A DNA stretch of 64,000 nt from Chryseobacterium echinoideorum (GTDB lineage Bacteria > Bacteroidota > Bacteroidia > Flavobacteriales > Weeksellaceae): positions 62,001-126,000 of the forward strand of contig NZ_VKNW01000001.1 of NCBI RefSeq assembly GCF_007474535.1. The letters run 5' to 3'. Under the pieces are notes generated by a model. It saw only the letters and a list, made by a program, of their open reading frames with translations. It was not told where the DNA came from and did not search any database. Of the stretch, positions 1 through 9,381 are shown in pieces. The translations under genes were made by a program, and so were the position numbers. The first letter of the stretch is position 1. Each line of letters begins with the position of its first letter.

Positions 1-711
1 GCACCTCTGTTGCTTCATCTGAATAATTTGTCAACTAATGCATATACTTATGAATGGGAAATAGCAGGAGCAACACCCTCTTTATCTACAGCGACTAATC
101 CTGATATTAATTTTAGCAGTGCCGGAACATACACGATTATTTTGAAAGCGACGAATGATAAAGAAACGAAAATATTGCAAAAGCAAGTGACCATACAGCC
201 AAATACCAATTTGCTTTCATTCAGCAACATAAAATTAGGAATTAGTACTGCTCATTCTACGGTAGGGTGTTTCTTTTCGTCCTATTTTGGCACAGTTATT
301 AAACAAGGAGAGGTTACTGCGGCAAACGGCTCTAAAATAGATTTTGGTTTTTTCGGATTAAATTCTTCGTTTAGTTACAATCAGTTTGTATCTCCGGACG
401 AAGTTCAGAATACAGCGTTTGCTTCAATTCCGAATGCTAACCATAGTAAAATCGTCAATTCACAAGAATTGGTAGGAACACAACTTTCAAGCGCAGGATT
501 TGGTGCGATTAATCAAGGAAGTGACTTTAATTCCATTACTATAAATGAAACTAATGCAGGAAAAACACCTTTTAATAGTACAGTAGTTCCAAGAGTGGTT
601 TTGTTTAAAACAGAGGACGGCAGAAAAGGAGCAATAAAAATTAAAGATTTTGTACAGGCAGGAGTAAGTTCATACATATTAGTTGATATTAAAGTTCAAA
701 AACAACCATAA
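1..711 (+). CDS. PKD-domain surface protein, C-terminal part (5' end outside window)
   Basis: The reading frame is open from the first base, so this is the 3' part (236 codons) of a longer gene; the apparent TTG start at base 10 lies inside a PKD repeat and is not a real start. The first 60 residues look like a PKD domain (LSTNAYTYEWEI, then FSSAGTYTIILKATND), an Ig-like fold common in Bacteroidota surface and secreted proteins. The remaining ~170 residues match no family I recognise. They lack the usual type IX sorting-domain ending, so the export route is unclear. The stop codon overlaps the next ATG by one base (TAATG), suggesting translational coupling with the outer-membrane barrel gene that follows. 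Confidence 0.7.
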   Translation, partial: APLLLHLNNLSTNAYTYEWEIAGATPSLSTATNPDINFSSAGTYTIILKATNDKETKILQKQVTIQPNTNLLSFSNIKLGISTAHSTVGCFFSSYFGTVIKQGEVTAANGSKIDFGFFGLNSSFSYNQFVSPDEVQNTAFASIPNANHSKIVNSQELVGTQLSSAGFGAINQGSDFNSITINETNAGKTPFNSTVVPRVVLFKTEDGRKGAIKIKDFVQAGVSSYILVDIKVQKQP

Positions 712-2474
712 TGTTTTTTATGAAGAAGATTTATACGGAAAGGATTGCATTATTATTGTTAATTTCAGTTTCTACTTTTTATAAAGCCCAGGAAGTAGAT
801 TTAGAAAATTTAGGAAAAAAAACAAAAGAAGAACTGAAGAAAAATCCTTTTAAGATCAGTGGAGGGATTTCGGCTAATTCTGTTTTTTATAATTCAAATG
901 TATACAGCGGAAGAGAACCGTTTACGTATTTCCTGAACGGAAATCTGAACCTCGGCTTGTACAAATGGTCAATGCCCATATCATACAGCTTTACCAATCA
1001 GGGAAGCCAATTGGGTTATCAGGTGCCATTTAAGTTTAATCGTATTAGTATTGCCCCAAAATACAAGTGGGTAAAAGCTTATATTGGAGATGTGAATATG
1101 ACTTTTTCTCCCTACACATTTAATGGACTTTTATTTACCGGAGCTGGTTTGGAATTGACACCTAAGATTCCTTTGAAAGTTGCATTGATGACAGGACGGC
1201 TCAACAAGGCGGTGGAAGATGACGGTAATCCCAACACCATTCCTGCGTACAAAAGAATGGGATATGGTGCTCATCTGAAATGGGAAAAAGATAAATATAA
1301 ATTGGGATTAATTGGATTCTATGCAAAAGATGATGTGGGTTCTCTGAGGACAGCACCTGATGCAAAAGGTGTTTTACCACAAGAAAATTTGGTGCTTTCA
1401 ATGACCGGAAGTTTTAAACTCGATAAAAATCTTGAGGCATTTGGAGAATATGCCAATACTTCCGTCGTAAATGATCTAAGAGCGACACCAAATGGTGCGA
1501 TAAAAAAAGGAATTGCCTCTAAATTTCTTTCACCCAATTCTTCTGTGGAAAGCTATTCTGCTTATAATGCAGGAGTTAATCTTAAACTTAAAAAAGGAAT
1601 GGTAGGCGTAAAATATGAAATGATAGATGCCGGATACAGAACTTTGGGAGCATACTATTTTAATAATGATTTAGAAAACATTACGCTTAATTCTTCTTTT
1701 ACAATGCTGAAAGATAAGCTGTCTCTTTCTGCCAATATCGGAAGACAAAGAGATAATCTGGATAATAAAAAAAACAAGCAGACCAGCCGTTGGGTAGGTG
1801 CGATTAATGCCAATCTGAAAGCCTCTGATAAATTGATGATTACCGCAAGTTATTCTAATTTTACCATGTTTACCAGCAGACAACTGAATCAGTTCAACAC
1901 CATCAATGATAATCCATTAATCATCCAACAGCCAAAAGACTCAATTGATTACAAACAGATTTCACAGAATACGAATATCAATGTAAATTATATCCTTTCC
2001 AACACGAAAGAAAAAGTTCAGAATATTAATTTTAATTACTCATTGAATGATATGGTTAATAGAGAAAACGGTATCGTAAGAAGAGGCGGATTGTCGAGAT
2101 TTCATAATGCCAATGTGAATTACAATTTAGGTTTTCCTGAAAAGAAAATGAATATTGCGACTTCTTTTAATTTTACCCATACATACGCCGCTTCACAAAT
2201 TTCAACCATTTGGGGGCCTGGTATAAATGTAACCAAATCTTTCTTGAAAGATGAAAAGCTAAAAACTAATTTTGGAGCATCCTATAACCATTCGGGAAGT
2301 TCAACTGCTAATATCAACGTAATGAATTTTAGATTGGGTGCAAATTATATGCCTTGGAAAAAGCATAATTTTAATCTGAACTTTATCCAAATGTTCAGAA
2401 ATACAGATCAGGCAATTGAGAACCCAAATCTAAATGAAATGACCTGTACTGTGGGATATAATTATAGTTTTTAG
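711..2474 (+). CDS. Outer-membrane beta-barrel protein
   Basis: A 587-residue protein with an N-terminal signal peptide (second ATG at 720, MKKIYTERIALLLL, cleavage probably after FYKAQ). The rest is rich in alternating polar/aromatic strands and ends in aromatic residues (VGYNYSF), typical of an outer-membrane barrel. Family members in Bacteroidota are usually annotated only as hypothetical or outer membrane protein. The gene overlaps the PKD protein by one base, so the two may form a surface complex or a secretion/anchoring pair; that is inference. Either ATG (711 or 720) could be used; the first is coupled to the upstream stop, the second gives a cleaner signal peptide. Confidence 0.65.
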   Translation: MFFMKKIYTERIALLLLISVSTFYKAQEVDLENLGKKTKEELKKNPFKISGGISANSVFYNSNVYSGREPFTYFLNGNLNLGLYKWSMPISYSFTNQGSQLGYQVPFKFNRISIAPKYKWVKAYIGDVNMTFSPYTFNGLLFTGAGLELTPKIPLKVALMTGRLNKAVEDDGNPNTIPAYKRMGYGAHLKWEKDKYKLGLIGFYAKDDVGSLRTAPDAKGVLPQENLVLSMTGSFKLDKNLEAFGEYANTSVVNDLRATPNGAIKKGIASKFLSPNSSVESYSAYNAGVNLKLKKGMVGVKYEMIDAGYRTLGAYYFNNDLENITLNSSFTMLKDKLSLSANIGRQRDNLDNKKNKQTSRWVGAINANLKASDKLMITASYSNFTMFTSRQLNQFNTINDNPLIIQQPKDSIDYKQISQNTNINVNYILSNTKEKVQNINFNYSLNDMVNRENGIVRRGGLSRFHNANVNYNLGFPEKKMNIATSFNFTHTYAASQISTIWGPGINVTKSFLKDEKLKTNFGASYNHSGSSTANINVMNFRLGANYMPWKKHNFNLNFIQMFRNTDQAIENPNLNEMTCTVGYNYSF

Positions 2475-2602
2475 GGGCTGGATAATGATAAATGAAAGTG
2501 AAATTTAATCAAGCAATGAAAGAAAAAAATTCTCATAATGATGAAAGAAATTTAGAAAGTGAGTATTGAAGCCGGAAAAAAACTAAAAATCAACTACAAA
2601 AA

Positions 2603-2626
2603 AACCGCCTCATTTATGAGACGGTT
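2603..2626. terminator. Hairpin, possible terminator
   Basis: Stem AACCGCCTCA / TGAGACGGTT with one C-A mismatch and a 4-base loop. The A-run lies on its left side, so the U-tract would be on minus-strand transcripts; it may back up the tRNA terminator and also stop the plus-strand barrel gene weakly. Confidence 0.5.
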
Positions 2627-3014
2627 CATATAATTGGTGATTTTGTCTAATAAATCTGTATATGATTTCTTTTTTGTTTTCAAGACATTAGCCATACGAT
2701 TAACTACCAAATAAAAGCTGAATAATCAAAAACTTCGTGTCTTCTATCTCAGTTCCAGTTTCTCTATTCTTATTGATTTAAAACTCCCTTTGATCTGTGA
2801 AAAACTAATTTATACTTTTTTTGTCTTAAAGGATCGGGTTTTGAATCAATAATTCAGTTTATGATTTCAGAACTGTAAATATTTCAGATAAGAAATAGAA
2901 ATTTGTGTAGACTTTTGATGAATGTATGAGAATAGATAAGGTAATTTCCAAGAAACCAAAATAAACTGTTTGTAGCCATTATTAGTGAAGGAAACTTGCA
3001 AATCATTTGCAAGT

Positions 3015-3049
3015 AAAAAAGAGTTACAACTTTTGAAGCTATAACTCTT
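3015..3049 (-). terminator. Terminator of the tRNA cluster
   Basis: Read on the minus strand, AAGAGTTA and TAACTCTT arms close a hairpin followed by six T residues, 12 bases after the tRNA-Arg 3' end. The CTTGCAAAT inverted repeat at 2995-3013 follows directly. Confidence 0.7.
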
Positions 3050-3060
3050 TGATAATCAAG

Positions 3061-3134
3061 TGAGCGCGAAAGGATTCGAACCTTTGACCGTCTGCTTAGA
3101 AGGCAGATGCTCTATCCAGCTGAGCTACGCACCC
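3061..3134 (-). tRNA. tRNA-Arg (TCT)
   Basis: A 74-base cloverleaf read from 3134 to 3061. The acceptor arms GGGTGCG / CGCGCTC pair with two G-U wobbles and the discriminator is A. The anticodon loop CTTCTAA gives anticodon TCT; GGTTCGAATCC forms the T arm. CCA is not encoded. It is the last of three co-transcribed tRNAs. Confidence 0.95.
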
Positions 3135-3160
3135 ATTTGTAATTTTGATATCGAAAACTG

Positions 3161-3235
3161 TCGGGGCGGCAGGATTCGAACCTGCGACCTCCTGGTCCCA
3201 AACCAGGCGCGATGACCGGACTACGCTACGCCCCG
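3161..3235 (-). tRNA. tRNA-Pro (TGG)
   Basis: A 75-base cloverleaf read from 3235 to 3161. Acceptor arms CGGGGCG / CGCCCCG pair perfectly, discriminator A. The anticodon stem CCTGG/CCAGG closes loop TTTGGGA, giving TGG. CCA is not encoded. Middle gene of the tRNA cluster. Confidence 0.95.
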
Positions 3236-3248
3236 AGTAAATAAAATG

Positions 3249-3333
3249 CGGAGGGTAAGGGATTCGAACCCTTGCGACACTTTCGCGTCGACAGTTTAGC
3301 AAACTGCTCCGTTAACCACTCCGGCAACCCTCC
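3249..3333 (-). tRNA. tRNA-Ser (GCT)
   Basis: An 85-base class II tRNA read from 3333 to 3249. Acceptor arms GGAGGGT / ACCCTCC pair perfectly, discriminator G as expected for serine. The anticodon loop TTGCTAA gives GCT, and the long variable arm (GTCGACGCGAAAGTGTCGC region) is the serine hallmark. First gene of the tRNA cluster. Confidence 0.95.
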
Positions 3334-3378
3334 TTTTTTATTTATATCTTAAAGATCTTTGTTCTGTTATTGCGAGTG

Positions 3379-3409
3379 CAAATATAGAATAGATTTCTTT
3401 ATTTACCAA
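3379..3409 (-). promoter_or_regulatory. Promoter of the tRNA cluster
   Basis: On the minus strand TTG (3409-3407), a 20-base spacer and TATATTTG (3386-3379) match the Bacteroidota sigma-A consensus TTG-N17-23-TAnnTTTG. The first tRNA begins 45 bases downstream. Confidence 0.7.
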
Positions 3410-3469
3410 ATAAATTACAAGAAAAAATTGCGTATTTTTACGCTAATAAACAATTGAAAATTTAGACAA

Positions 3470-4492
3470 ATGCGTAAAACATTATATATCATCGGCTTAA
3501 GTGTTTTTGTGTTTTCATGTACTCCTCAAAAAAATACCAAAAAAACGACTTACCGCCCGAAAACCGCAGTAGCACAAGCTAAACCGGTAAATAATACGGT
3601 GAGTGAACAAAAGCAAAAACCTCAGATTACAAAAAATCACGGAGTAGAATTTTATACCACCAATATTGCAGATATTACCAAGAATGATAATACCGCAAGC
3701 TATGGATCAATAGTATCTGCCAAACCCGCAGGTTACAATGTTGTAAAAACGTATTTTCCTGCTGTTGCTCAAAATTTCAGACAAAAATATTTGATTCTTC
3801 ATTATACTGTTTTACCGGATGATAAATCCATAGAAGTACTCACCAAGCAGAATGTGAGTGCACATTATCTTGTAAATAATCTGGGAAATAATGAAATTTA
3901 TCAGCTTGTCGATGAGAATAAACGTTCTTATCACGCAGGAGTGAGCGCATGGAGATCAGATAAGAATCTGAATGATACTTCTATAGGGATCGAAATTGTA
4001 AATCCGGGCTATAAAGCTGATGCAACGGGTAAAAAAATATTTCAGCCTTTTAGTGATGAGCAAATCAAAAAAGTGGCTGCTTTAGCTAAGGACATTGTTG
4101 TAAGATATAATATTGCTCCGACCAATGTGTTGGCTCATTCTGATATTGCTCCTACAAGAAAACAGGATCCCGGTCCTCTTTTCCCATGGAAAAAACTTTA
4201 TGATGAATATCAGATCGGAATGTGGTATGATGACGCAGCAAAACAGACATTGATGGTTTCTTCTGAAGCAGACCTTCCTTCAAGATACAATGATACTGCT
4301 TTCATTTTTCTGGCGCAGACTGCGCTTCAGAAATTCGGATATGATATTTTTCCGAACGGAAGATGGGATGATGCAACCAAAAAAACGATTGAGGCATTTC
4401 AGTACCATTTCCGTCCTCAAAATTATGACGGAATAATGGATGCCGAAACCTGGGCTATTCTTCAGGCATTAAATCAAAAATATTCAAAATAA
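3470..4492 (+). CDS. N-acetylmuramoyl-L-alanine amidase lipoprotein with peptidoglycan-binding domain
   Basis: A 340-residue lipoprotein that should cleave the amide bond between MurNAc and L-Ala in peptidoglycan. A lipobox (FSC, Cys17) ends the signal peptide, then a low-complexity linker runs to about residue 55. The Amidase_2 (AmpD-type) domain spans roughly 100-245: zinc ligands are likely His111 (LILHYTVLP), His223 (LAHSDIAP) and Asp233, with Lys231 in RKQDPGP as the catalytic lysine. Residues 275-338 form a PG_binding_1 domain (ALQKFGYDIFPNGRWDDATKKTIEAFQ). The lipoprotein anchor and binding domain point to periplasmic wall turnover rather than cytoplasmic AmpD recycling. It is monocistronic or loosely linked to aspA (84-base gap). 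Confidence 0.9.
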   Translation: MRKTLYIIGLSVFVFSCTPQKNTKKTTYRPKTAVAQAKPVNNTVSEQKQKPQITKNHGVEFYTTNIADITKNDNTASYGSIVSAKPAGYNVVKTYFPAVAQNFRQKYLILHYTVLPDDKSIEVLTKQNVSAHYLVNNLGNNEIYQLVDENKRSYHAGVSAWRSDKNLNDTSIGIEIVNPGYKADATGKKIFQPFSDEQIKKVAALAKDIVVRYNIAPTNVLAHSDIAPTRKQDPGPLFPWKKLYDEYQIGMWYDDAAKQTLMVSSEADLPSRYNDTAFIFLAQTALQKFGYDIFPNGRWDDATKKTIEAFQYHFRPQNYDGIMDAETWAILQALNQKYSK

Positions 4493-4576
4493 GTTTAAGA
4501 AAGAGGCTAAAAGTTATAGCTGTGTTATTGTTAAATTTTTAGTCTCCATCTTAATTTACAATTCAATTTTATTTAC

Positions 4577-5977
4577 ATGGGAAATTTCAGAAAAGAAAGT
4601 GATCTTTTAGGAGAATTAAATGTTCCGTTAGATGCTTATTTCGGGGTTCAGACTCAAAGAGCTATAGATAATTTTAAAATTTCGGGACAGCTGCTCTCTT
4701 CTTATCCTGAGTTTATCAGAGGTTTGGCTTTCGTAAAAAAAGCCGCAGCAAAAACCAACTATGAATTAGGTCTTTTAGAAGAAAATCTTTATTTTAAAAT
4801 TGCTGAAACCTGCGATGAATTGATTGGTGGTTTATTTCACAGCGAATTTCCGATAGACATGATTCAGGGCGGAGCAGGAACTTCAATCAATATGAATGCG
4901 AATGAAGTAATTGCAAACCGCGTTTTGGAAAAACTAGGTAAAAATAAAGGTGAATATGAATTCTGCTCACCAAACGATCATATCAATCTTTCGCAATCAA
5001 CCAATGATGCTTATCCTACAGCAATCAAACTGGGATTGTTGCAGATGAACGAAAATCTAGTGAAAAAACTGCAGAATATTGTGGAAGCATTCCGGGAAAA
5101 AGGAATGGAGTTCCGCAATGTTATAAAGATGGGAAGAACTCAGCTTCAGGACGCAGTTCCGATGACGATGGGGCAGGAGTTCGAGGCATTTGCAGCCACT
5201 CTGGAAGAAGATATTTCAAAATTGAATAACAATGCTAATCTTTTTGTTGAAGTCAATATGGGGGCAACTGCAATCGGAACAGGAATTAACGCCCCAATCG
5301 GCTATGCACAGCTTTGTGCAGCAAATCTTGCAGCAATTACAGGATATCCTATTGTTTCTGCTCCTGATTTGGTAGAAGCCACTCCGGATACAGGTTCTTA
5401 TGTGATTTATTCTTCTGCAATGAAGCGTTTGGCAGTTAAATTATCAAAAATATGCAACGATTTGAGATTGCTTGCTTCAGGTCCCAGAGCTGGTTTATCT
5501 GAAATCAACCTTCCGCCGATGCAGCCTGGTTCTTCAATTATGCCCGGAAAAGTAAATCCTGTAATTCCTGAAGTGGTTAATCAGGTTTGCTTTAAAATTA
5601 TAGGAAATGATTTGACCGTAACTTTTGCAGCTGAGGCAGGACAGCTGCAACTGAATGTTATGGAGCCGGTTCTTTCTCATGCCATTATGGAAAATATTCA
5701 ATTTCTGTGTAATGCACTGGATACGCTTCGTGAGAAATGTGTAGTGGGAATTACCGCTAATAAAGAAGTTTGCCTGAATATGGTAAAGCACAGCATTGGA
5801 ATTGTAACTGCACTCAACCCCTATATTGGATATAAACAATCCACAAAAATTGCAAAAGAAGCTCTAGCAACGGGTAAGAGTGTTTATAATCTGGTTCTTG
5901 AGCATGGTTTGCTCTCGCAGGAGAAATTAGACGAAATTCTTGATCCCAAAAATATGCTTACTCCTCATTATAAATAA
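4577..5977 (+). CDS. aspA: Aspartate ammonia-lyase (aspartase)
   Basis: A 466-residue member of the fumarase/aspartase superfamily, which converts L-aspartate to fumarate and ammonia in the cytoplasm as a homotetramer. The family signature GSSIMPGKVNP lies at 318-328 and holds the mobile catalytic serine loop. GTSINMNANEVIANR (101-115) and QSTNDAYPTA (140-149) are the two other conserved active-site regions. Length equals bacterial AspA (about 470). Class II fumarase (FumC) is the close alternative, but overall similarity by eye is nearer AspA. It allows aspartate catabolism into the TCA cycle. Confidence 0.88.
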   Translation: MGNFRKESDLLGELNVPLDAYFGVQTQRAIDNFKISGQLLSSYPEFIRGLAFVKKAAAKTNYELGLLEENLYFKIAETCDELIGGLFHSEFPIDMIQGGAGTSINMNANEVIANRVLEKLGKNKGEYEFCSPNDHINLSQSTNDAYPTAIKLGLLQMNENLVKKLQNIVEAFREKGMEFRNVIKMGRTQLQDAVPMTMGQEFEAFAATLEEDISKLNNNANLFVEVNMGATAIGTGINAPIGYAQLCAANLAAITGYPIVSAPDLVEATPDTGSYVIYSSAMKRLAVKLSKICNDLRLLASGPRAGLSEINLPPMQPGSSIMPGKVNPVIPEVVNQVCFKIIGNDLTVTFAAEAGQLQLNVMEPVLSHAIMENIQFLCNALDTLREKCVVGITANKEVCLNMVKHSIGIVTALNPYIGYKQSTKIAKEALATGKSVYNLVLEHGLLSQEKLDEILDPKNMLTPHYK

Positions 5978-6016
5978 TATATCAACAATAATCATTTATC
6001 AGTTATAAATTTTGTT

Positions 6017-6871
6017 TTGAAATTTTTAATAATAATTCCTGCGCACAACGAAGAAAAAAATCTTCCGTTTACTTTAGATTCCTTACAACAGCAAAGCTAT
6101 AAGGATTTTGAAGTGGTGATTGTTAATGATGGTTCAAGTGATGGAACATCCGATGTAATCAAAAATTACATTGAAAATGATTCCAGATTTTACAGCATTA
6201 GTCTTGACAAGTCGGCTCATCAGCCTGGCTCAAAAGTAGTTGCTGCTTTCAACAAAGGTATTGAAATACGAAATATAGAAGCCTTTGAAGTGATCTGCAA
6301 GTTTGATTCGGATATTATTGTTTCGGAAAATTATTTGGAAATAGTAAAACAGGCTTTTGATCAGAATCCTGATTATGGTTTGGTGGGAGGATTATTATAC
6401 GTGGAAAAAAATGGAGAATGGGTGTATGAAGGCAATTCAAACAGGCATCATGTCCGCGGTCCGATGAAAGCTTATCGTAAAGAATGTTTTCAGCAAATGG
6501 GCGGTTTGCGCGAAACATTGGGTTGGGATAATATTGATGCCATCCTTCTGAAAAATTTAGGCTGGAAAGAAGTGGTAATTCCTGAATTACATGTAAAACT
6601 TATTAAAGTAAAAGGTTCTGATTATACCATAAAACCGGCAGACTATTATGGTAAATACTTTTATTTTTTAGGTCTAAACCGTTTTCTGACGTATGTTGCA
6701 GCAGCCAAAGAAGCAATGAAGATTAAGTCTCCATTATTTCTAATGCAGATTATCAACTCTTACGAAAGGTGTAAGTCTCAGAATCTTGAGCTTAAAATTT
6801 CTAAAGATGAACAGGTGGTCATTAATCAGGAACGGTGGAATCAGTTTAAAAAGAAATGGTTAGGATTTTGA
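6017..6871 (+). CDS. Family 2 glycosyltransferase
   Basis: A 284-residue GT-A fold enzyme. The N-terminus is the classic GT2 start (IIIPAHNEEKNLPFTLDSLQQQ) followed by VIVNDGSSDGT; a DxD-type metal/nucleotide motif FDSDII lies near residue 95. No membrane segments. The donor and acceptor cannot be told from sequence. The start is TTG at 6017; no in-frame ATG lies nearby. The next gene starts inside it (16-base overlap), so the two are probably translated together and act in the same glycan pathway with the flippase and FkbM methyltransferase on the other strand. Confidence 0.85.
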   Translation: MKFLIIIPAHNEEKNLPFTLDSLQQQSYKDFEVVIVNDGSSDGTSDVIKNYIENDSRFYSISLDKSAHQPGSKVVAAFNKGIEIRNIEAFEVICKFDSDIIVSENYLEIVKQAFDQNPDYGLVGGLLYVEKNGEWVYEGNSNRHHVRGPMKAYRKECFQQMGGLRETLGWDNIDAILLKNLGWKEVVIPELHVKLIKVKGSDYTIKPADYYGKYFYFLGLNRFLTYVAAAKEAMKIKSPLFLMQIINSYERCKSQNLELKISKDEQVVINQERWNQFKKKWLGF

Positions 6872-7905
6872 AAAGAATAGCCTACATAGAAATTGATACT
6901 CACGCAGAAATTGCTGAGGATTTTATGAATGTAATGGAAGATTCCAAAGAGTTTTCTGTAGATTATTATTTTTCTAAAAAGATCAAAAACAGGATTCAAA
7001 GAAAGTCTGATGATGTTTTTTTATCAGATCAGTCTATGATTCTTGATCAGCTCAGAGCAAATAAATATGAGTTGGTCATTATCGGAACTGTTCATCGTTA
7101 TTTCAGTACTTTTTTATCCATTACCCAACAATATAAAACTGCGGTAATTGTTCATAATCTCAATTTTTCAAAAACATCTTCATTAGTTTTCTTTAAAAAC
7201 ATTTTTAAAGAAGATATTGTGTATCGTCTTAAGCTTTTATTAAAAGAAGATTTGCTAAATGCAGCAAAAGTTTACATGAATGCCGAGCGCCTTTTTGTTT
7301 TAGACGAAAATTTAACATCAGAAAAACATCATTTTTTGCCTCTGTTTTATACCAAAAAATATAATAAAACAGAAAATGAATTTTTAACTATAGTAATTCC
7401 TGGAGGAGTTTCACAAAAAAGAAGAGATTATCTTCATATCATCAATGTTATTAGAAATTCTGAAGAAGCAAAAAAAATGGATTTTGTTTTTCTCGGTAAA
7501 GCTTCGGGGACTGAATTAAAGCAAATTGTTGATTTAGAACAATCAGTTGAAAATGTGCGTATCACATATTTTACCGAACGTATTTCTCAGCAGGAATTTG
7601 AAATCTGGATGAAAAAAGCCGATATTCTCTGGTGTCCCATTCAGCAGGAAACAACATTTTTTAGTCAGAGAGAGGTTTATGGCAAAACCAAAATGACAGG
7701 CAATATTGGCGATGCCATTAAGTTTGGTAAAGTGGCTGTTTTCCCTGAAAGTTATTCTTCAACTTCTGATTTTATTATCAAAGAAGAAGAAAATGTAATA
7801 CAGCAGTTTCAGAATTTGAAGGACTTTAGATGTGATTTTCAGGAAAAATATAATAGAGATCTTGTACTTCAAAAACTACAGAATATGCTTTCCGATCTTA
7901 CTTAA
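6856..7905 (+). CDS. Probable GT-B-type glycosyltransferase, family not recognised
   Basis: A 349-residue soluble protein with two Rossmann-like halves: an N-terminal one (RIAYIEIDTHAEIAEDF, later KYELVIIGTVHRY, TAVIVHNLN) and a C-terminal one (FLTIVIPGGVSQKRRDYLHI, DFVFLGKASGT, ADILWCPIQ), with GDAIKFGKVAVFPES where GT4 enzymes carry their donor-binding loop. This looks like the GT-B fold, but the usual E-x7-E motif is not evident. It starts within the GT2 gene and its last 8 bases overlap the convergent flippase gene. Function as a glycosyltransferase is inferred from fold-like pattern and neighbours. Confidence 0.55.
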   Translation: MVRILKRIAYIEIDTHAEIAEDFMNVMEDSKEFSVDYYFSKKIKNRIQRKSDDVFLSDQSMILDQLRANKYELVIIGTVHRYFSTFLSITQQYKTAVIVHNLNFSKTSSLVFFKNIFKEDIVYRLKLLLKEDLLNAAKVYMNAERLFVLDENLTSEKHHFLPLFYTKKYNKTENEFLTIVIPGGVSQKRRDYLHIINVIRNSEEAKKMDFVFLGKASGTELKQIVDLEQSVENVRITYFTERISQQEFEIWMKKADILWCPIQQETTFFSQREVYGKTKMTGNIGDAIKFGKVAVFPESYSSTSDFIIKEEENVIQQFQNLKDFRCDFQEKYNRDLVLQKLQNMLSDLT

Positions 7906-9373
7906 ACTTCAATAGACTTTTAATAAATTGCCTATTGATATACTGCTCAACAGGGAAAATTTTAGTAAAATAATTTCCTATGAAAATAAGCAATAGAACT
8001 ACTGCCGGCTTGTATACCATATTGATGAAATTATTCTCGAAAACGGGCAGAACAATCGCTACCGTAATTGCTAAAGTGCAGATAATTGAAACAAAGATCA
8101 TTTCAATGGAGAAGGGTGAGACTTTGAATACAAAATAATTAAAAATAACTTTGATCATATTATAAACGCTTACCGAAATCGCTGTCGACAAAGCAATTCC
8201 GATCAGTGAAAGTGCAGTGTAATGGATGAAATACCAGTTGAGCCCAATGGTTAATCCTGCTAAAAGAAGCATTACAATAATGTTAAATTTATAATATTTG
8301 GAAAGCGATATAATGTTTCCGTTGAAACCGGTTGCCAAATCCATCAGCACAGCAGAACCCCAAATCCAGATTACGGGTTCATACATTCTGAGTACATCTC
8401 CTTTATTGGGCATAAAATGAGTGAGATAAGGAAATCCTACCATAATACAACCAAATAAAACTGCTCCCAAAAAATAAATTGAGAGTGAGGTTTTTTTGTG
8501 AAATCTATCGAGCTCTTCCATGTCCCCATCAGCTAAATTTTTTCTGATAAGGGGTGCAGAAATATTAAACAAACCTAACTGTGGAATAGAAATCAGGGAA
8601 ATCAAAGCCAGTAAAATACTGTAAATTGCAGTTTCTTCTTCACCGATAAATTCGCCAATCATATAATTATTAATCGCCATATGATTACCGAAAGTCCCGA
8701 GAAATCCAAAAAAACTGTAAGACGCAAATTCTTTATAAAAGTTATCTTTTTTGAAATAATCTCTGCTGAAATCAAGGTGCACTTTTTCAAGTTTGTTGGT
8801 ATAATAAATATATCCTGAAAGCATTAAAGCAAACATTCCGAAGAAAAATGCCAGTGCAGCCTGCTCAGAAAACTGAAAGTAGAAGAAAAGGGAAAACGAA
8901 CCCAGATTTGCCAGTTTAGGTAAAAGATTGTCAAAAATATTAGAAACAACAATTCGCTTATAGTTGGAAATATATTTATTGAAAACTGCACACAGCGAAA
9001 GCGTTAAAACAAGGGGGAGAATATATTTTTTGCTCTCCCAGATTTTCATTTTGGTAAATTCTGGAAAGAAAAAAGGAATAATAAAAAAAACAGCCAGAAA
9101 AACCATAAAATTTACAATGACCAAACCCAAAGAAAGCGATAACATATTTTGATGTTTTCTGTCTTCGTGAGCTTTTCCGAAAAACTTTACATTAGAATAC
9201 GAAATGCCTAAAACAACAAACGGAACCAGCATTTCTGCTGCCGACATAATATATCTTAAAGTTCCGTAAAAGAAGAGATCATTGGTGAAAATGAAAATAG
9301 AAAACATCCCGATAAGGGTTGCGGTATATCCAATAACAGAATATTTAAAACCTTGTCTTGCAACTACACTCAT
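7898..9373 (-). CDS. Polysaccharide flippase, Wzx-like (MOP superfamily)
   Basis: A 491-residue polytopic membrane protein with about 12-14 hydrophobic segments and the N-terminal layout of Wzx/MATE-like exporters (RQGFKYSVIGYTATLIGMFSIFIFTN). It should flip undecaprenyl-linked glycans across the inner membrane. It follows the FkbM methyltransferase by 8 bases on the same strand, so both form one transcript, facing the two glycosyltransferase genes. Together the four genes look like a compact glycan assembly set, separate from the large locus at 26-53 kb, which carries its own flippase. Confidence 0.8.
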   Translation of the reverse strand: MSVVARQGFKYSVIGYTATLIGMFSIFIFTNDLFFYGTLRYIMSAAEMLVPFVVLGISYSNVKFFGKAHEDRKHQNMLSLSLGLVIVNFMVFLAVFFIIPFFFPEFTKMKIWESKKYILPLVLTLSLCAVFNKYISNYKRIVVSNIFDNLLPKLANLGSFSLFFYFQFSEQAALAFFFGMFALMLSGYIYYTNKLEKVHLDFSRDYFKKDNFYKEFASYSFFGFLGTFGNHMAINNYMIGEFIGEEETAIYSILLALISLISIPQLGLFNISAPLIRKNLADGDMEELDRFHKKTSLSIYFLGAVLFGCIMVGFPYLTHFMPNKGDVLRMYEPVIWIWGSAVLMDLATGFNGNIISLSKYYKFNIIVMLLLAGLTIGLNWYFIHYTALSLIGIALSTAISVSVYNMIKVIFNYFVFKVSPFSIEMIFVSIICTLAITVAIVLPVFENNFINMVYKPAVVLLLIFIGNYFTKIFPVEQYINRQFIKSLLKFK

Positions 9374-9381
9374 ATTCAGGA

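Larger units (their letters stand above)
2475..3060. other. Non-coding stretch (586 bases)
   Basis: AT-rich with no convincing gene. It holds a hairpin at 2603-2626, a perfect inverted repeat at 2995-3013 (CTTGCAAAT, one spacer base, ATTTGCAAG) and the tRNA terminator at 3015-3049. A 25-codon ORF at 2492-2569 (MKVKFNQAMKEKN...) has no recognisable content. The middle (about 2630-2990) shows nothing I can name. Confidence 0.6.

Noticed and set aside
2492..2569. 25-codon ORF MKVKFNQAMKEKN...
   Set aside because: No recognisable content and no clear promoter or start signal.
3096..3302. Minus-strand ORF of 68 codons
   Set aside because: It runs through three tRNA genes and is not a protein gene.
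4503..4546. Stem GAGGCTAAAA / TTTTAGTCTC between the amidase gene and aspA
   Set aside because: Pairs well but has a 24-base loop and no U-tract; not called as a terminator.
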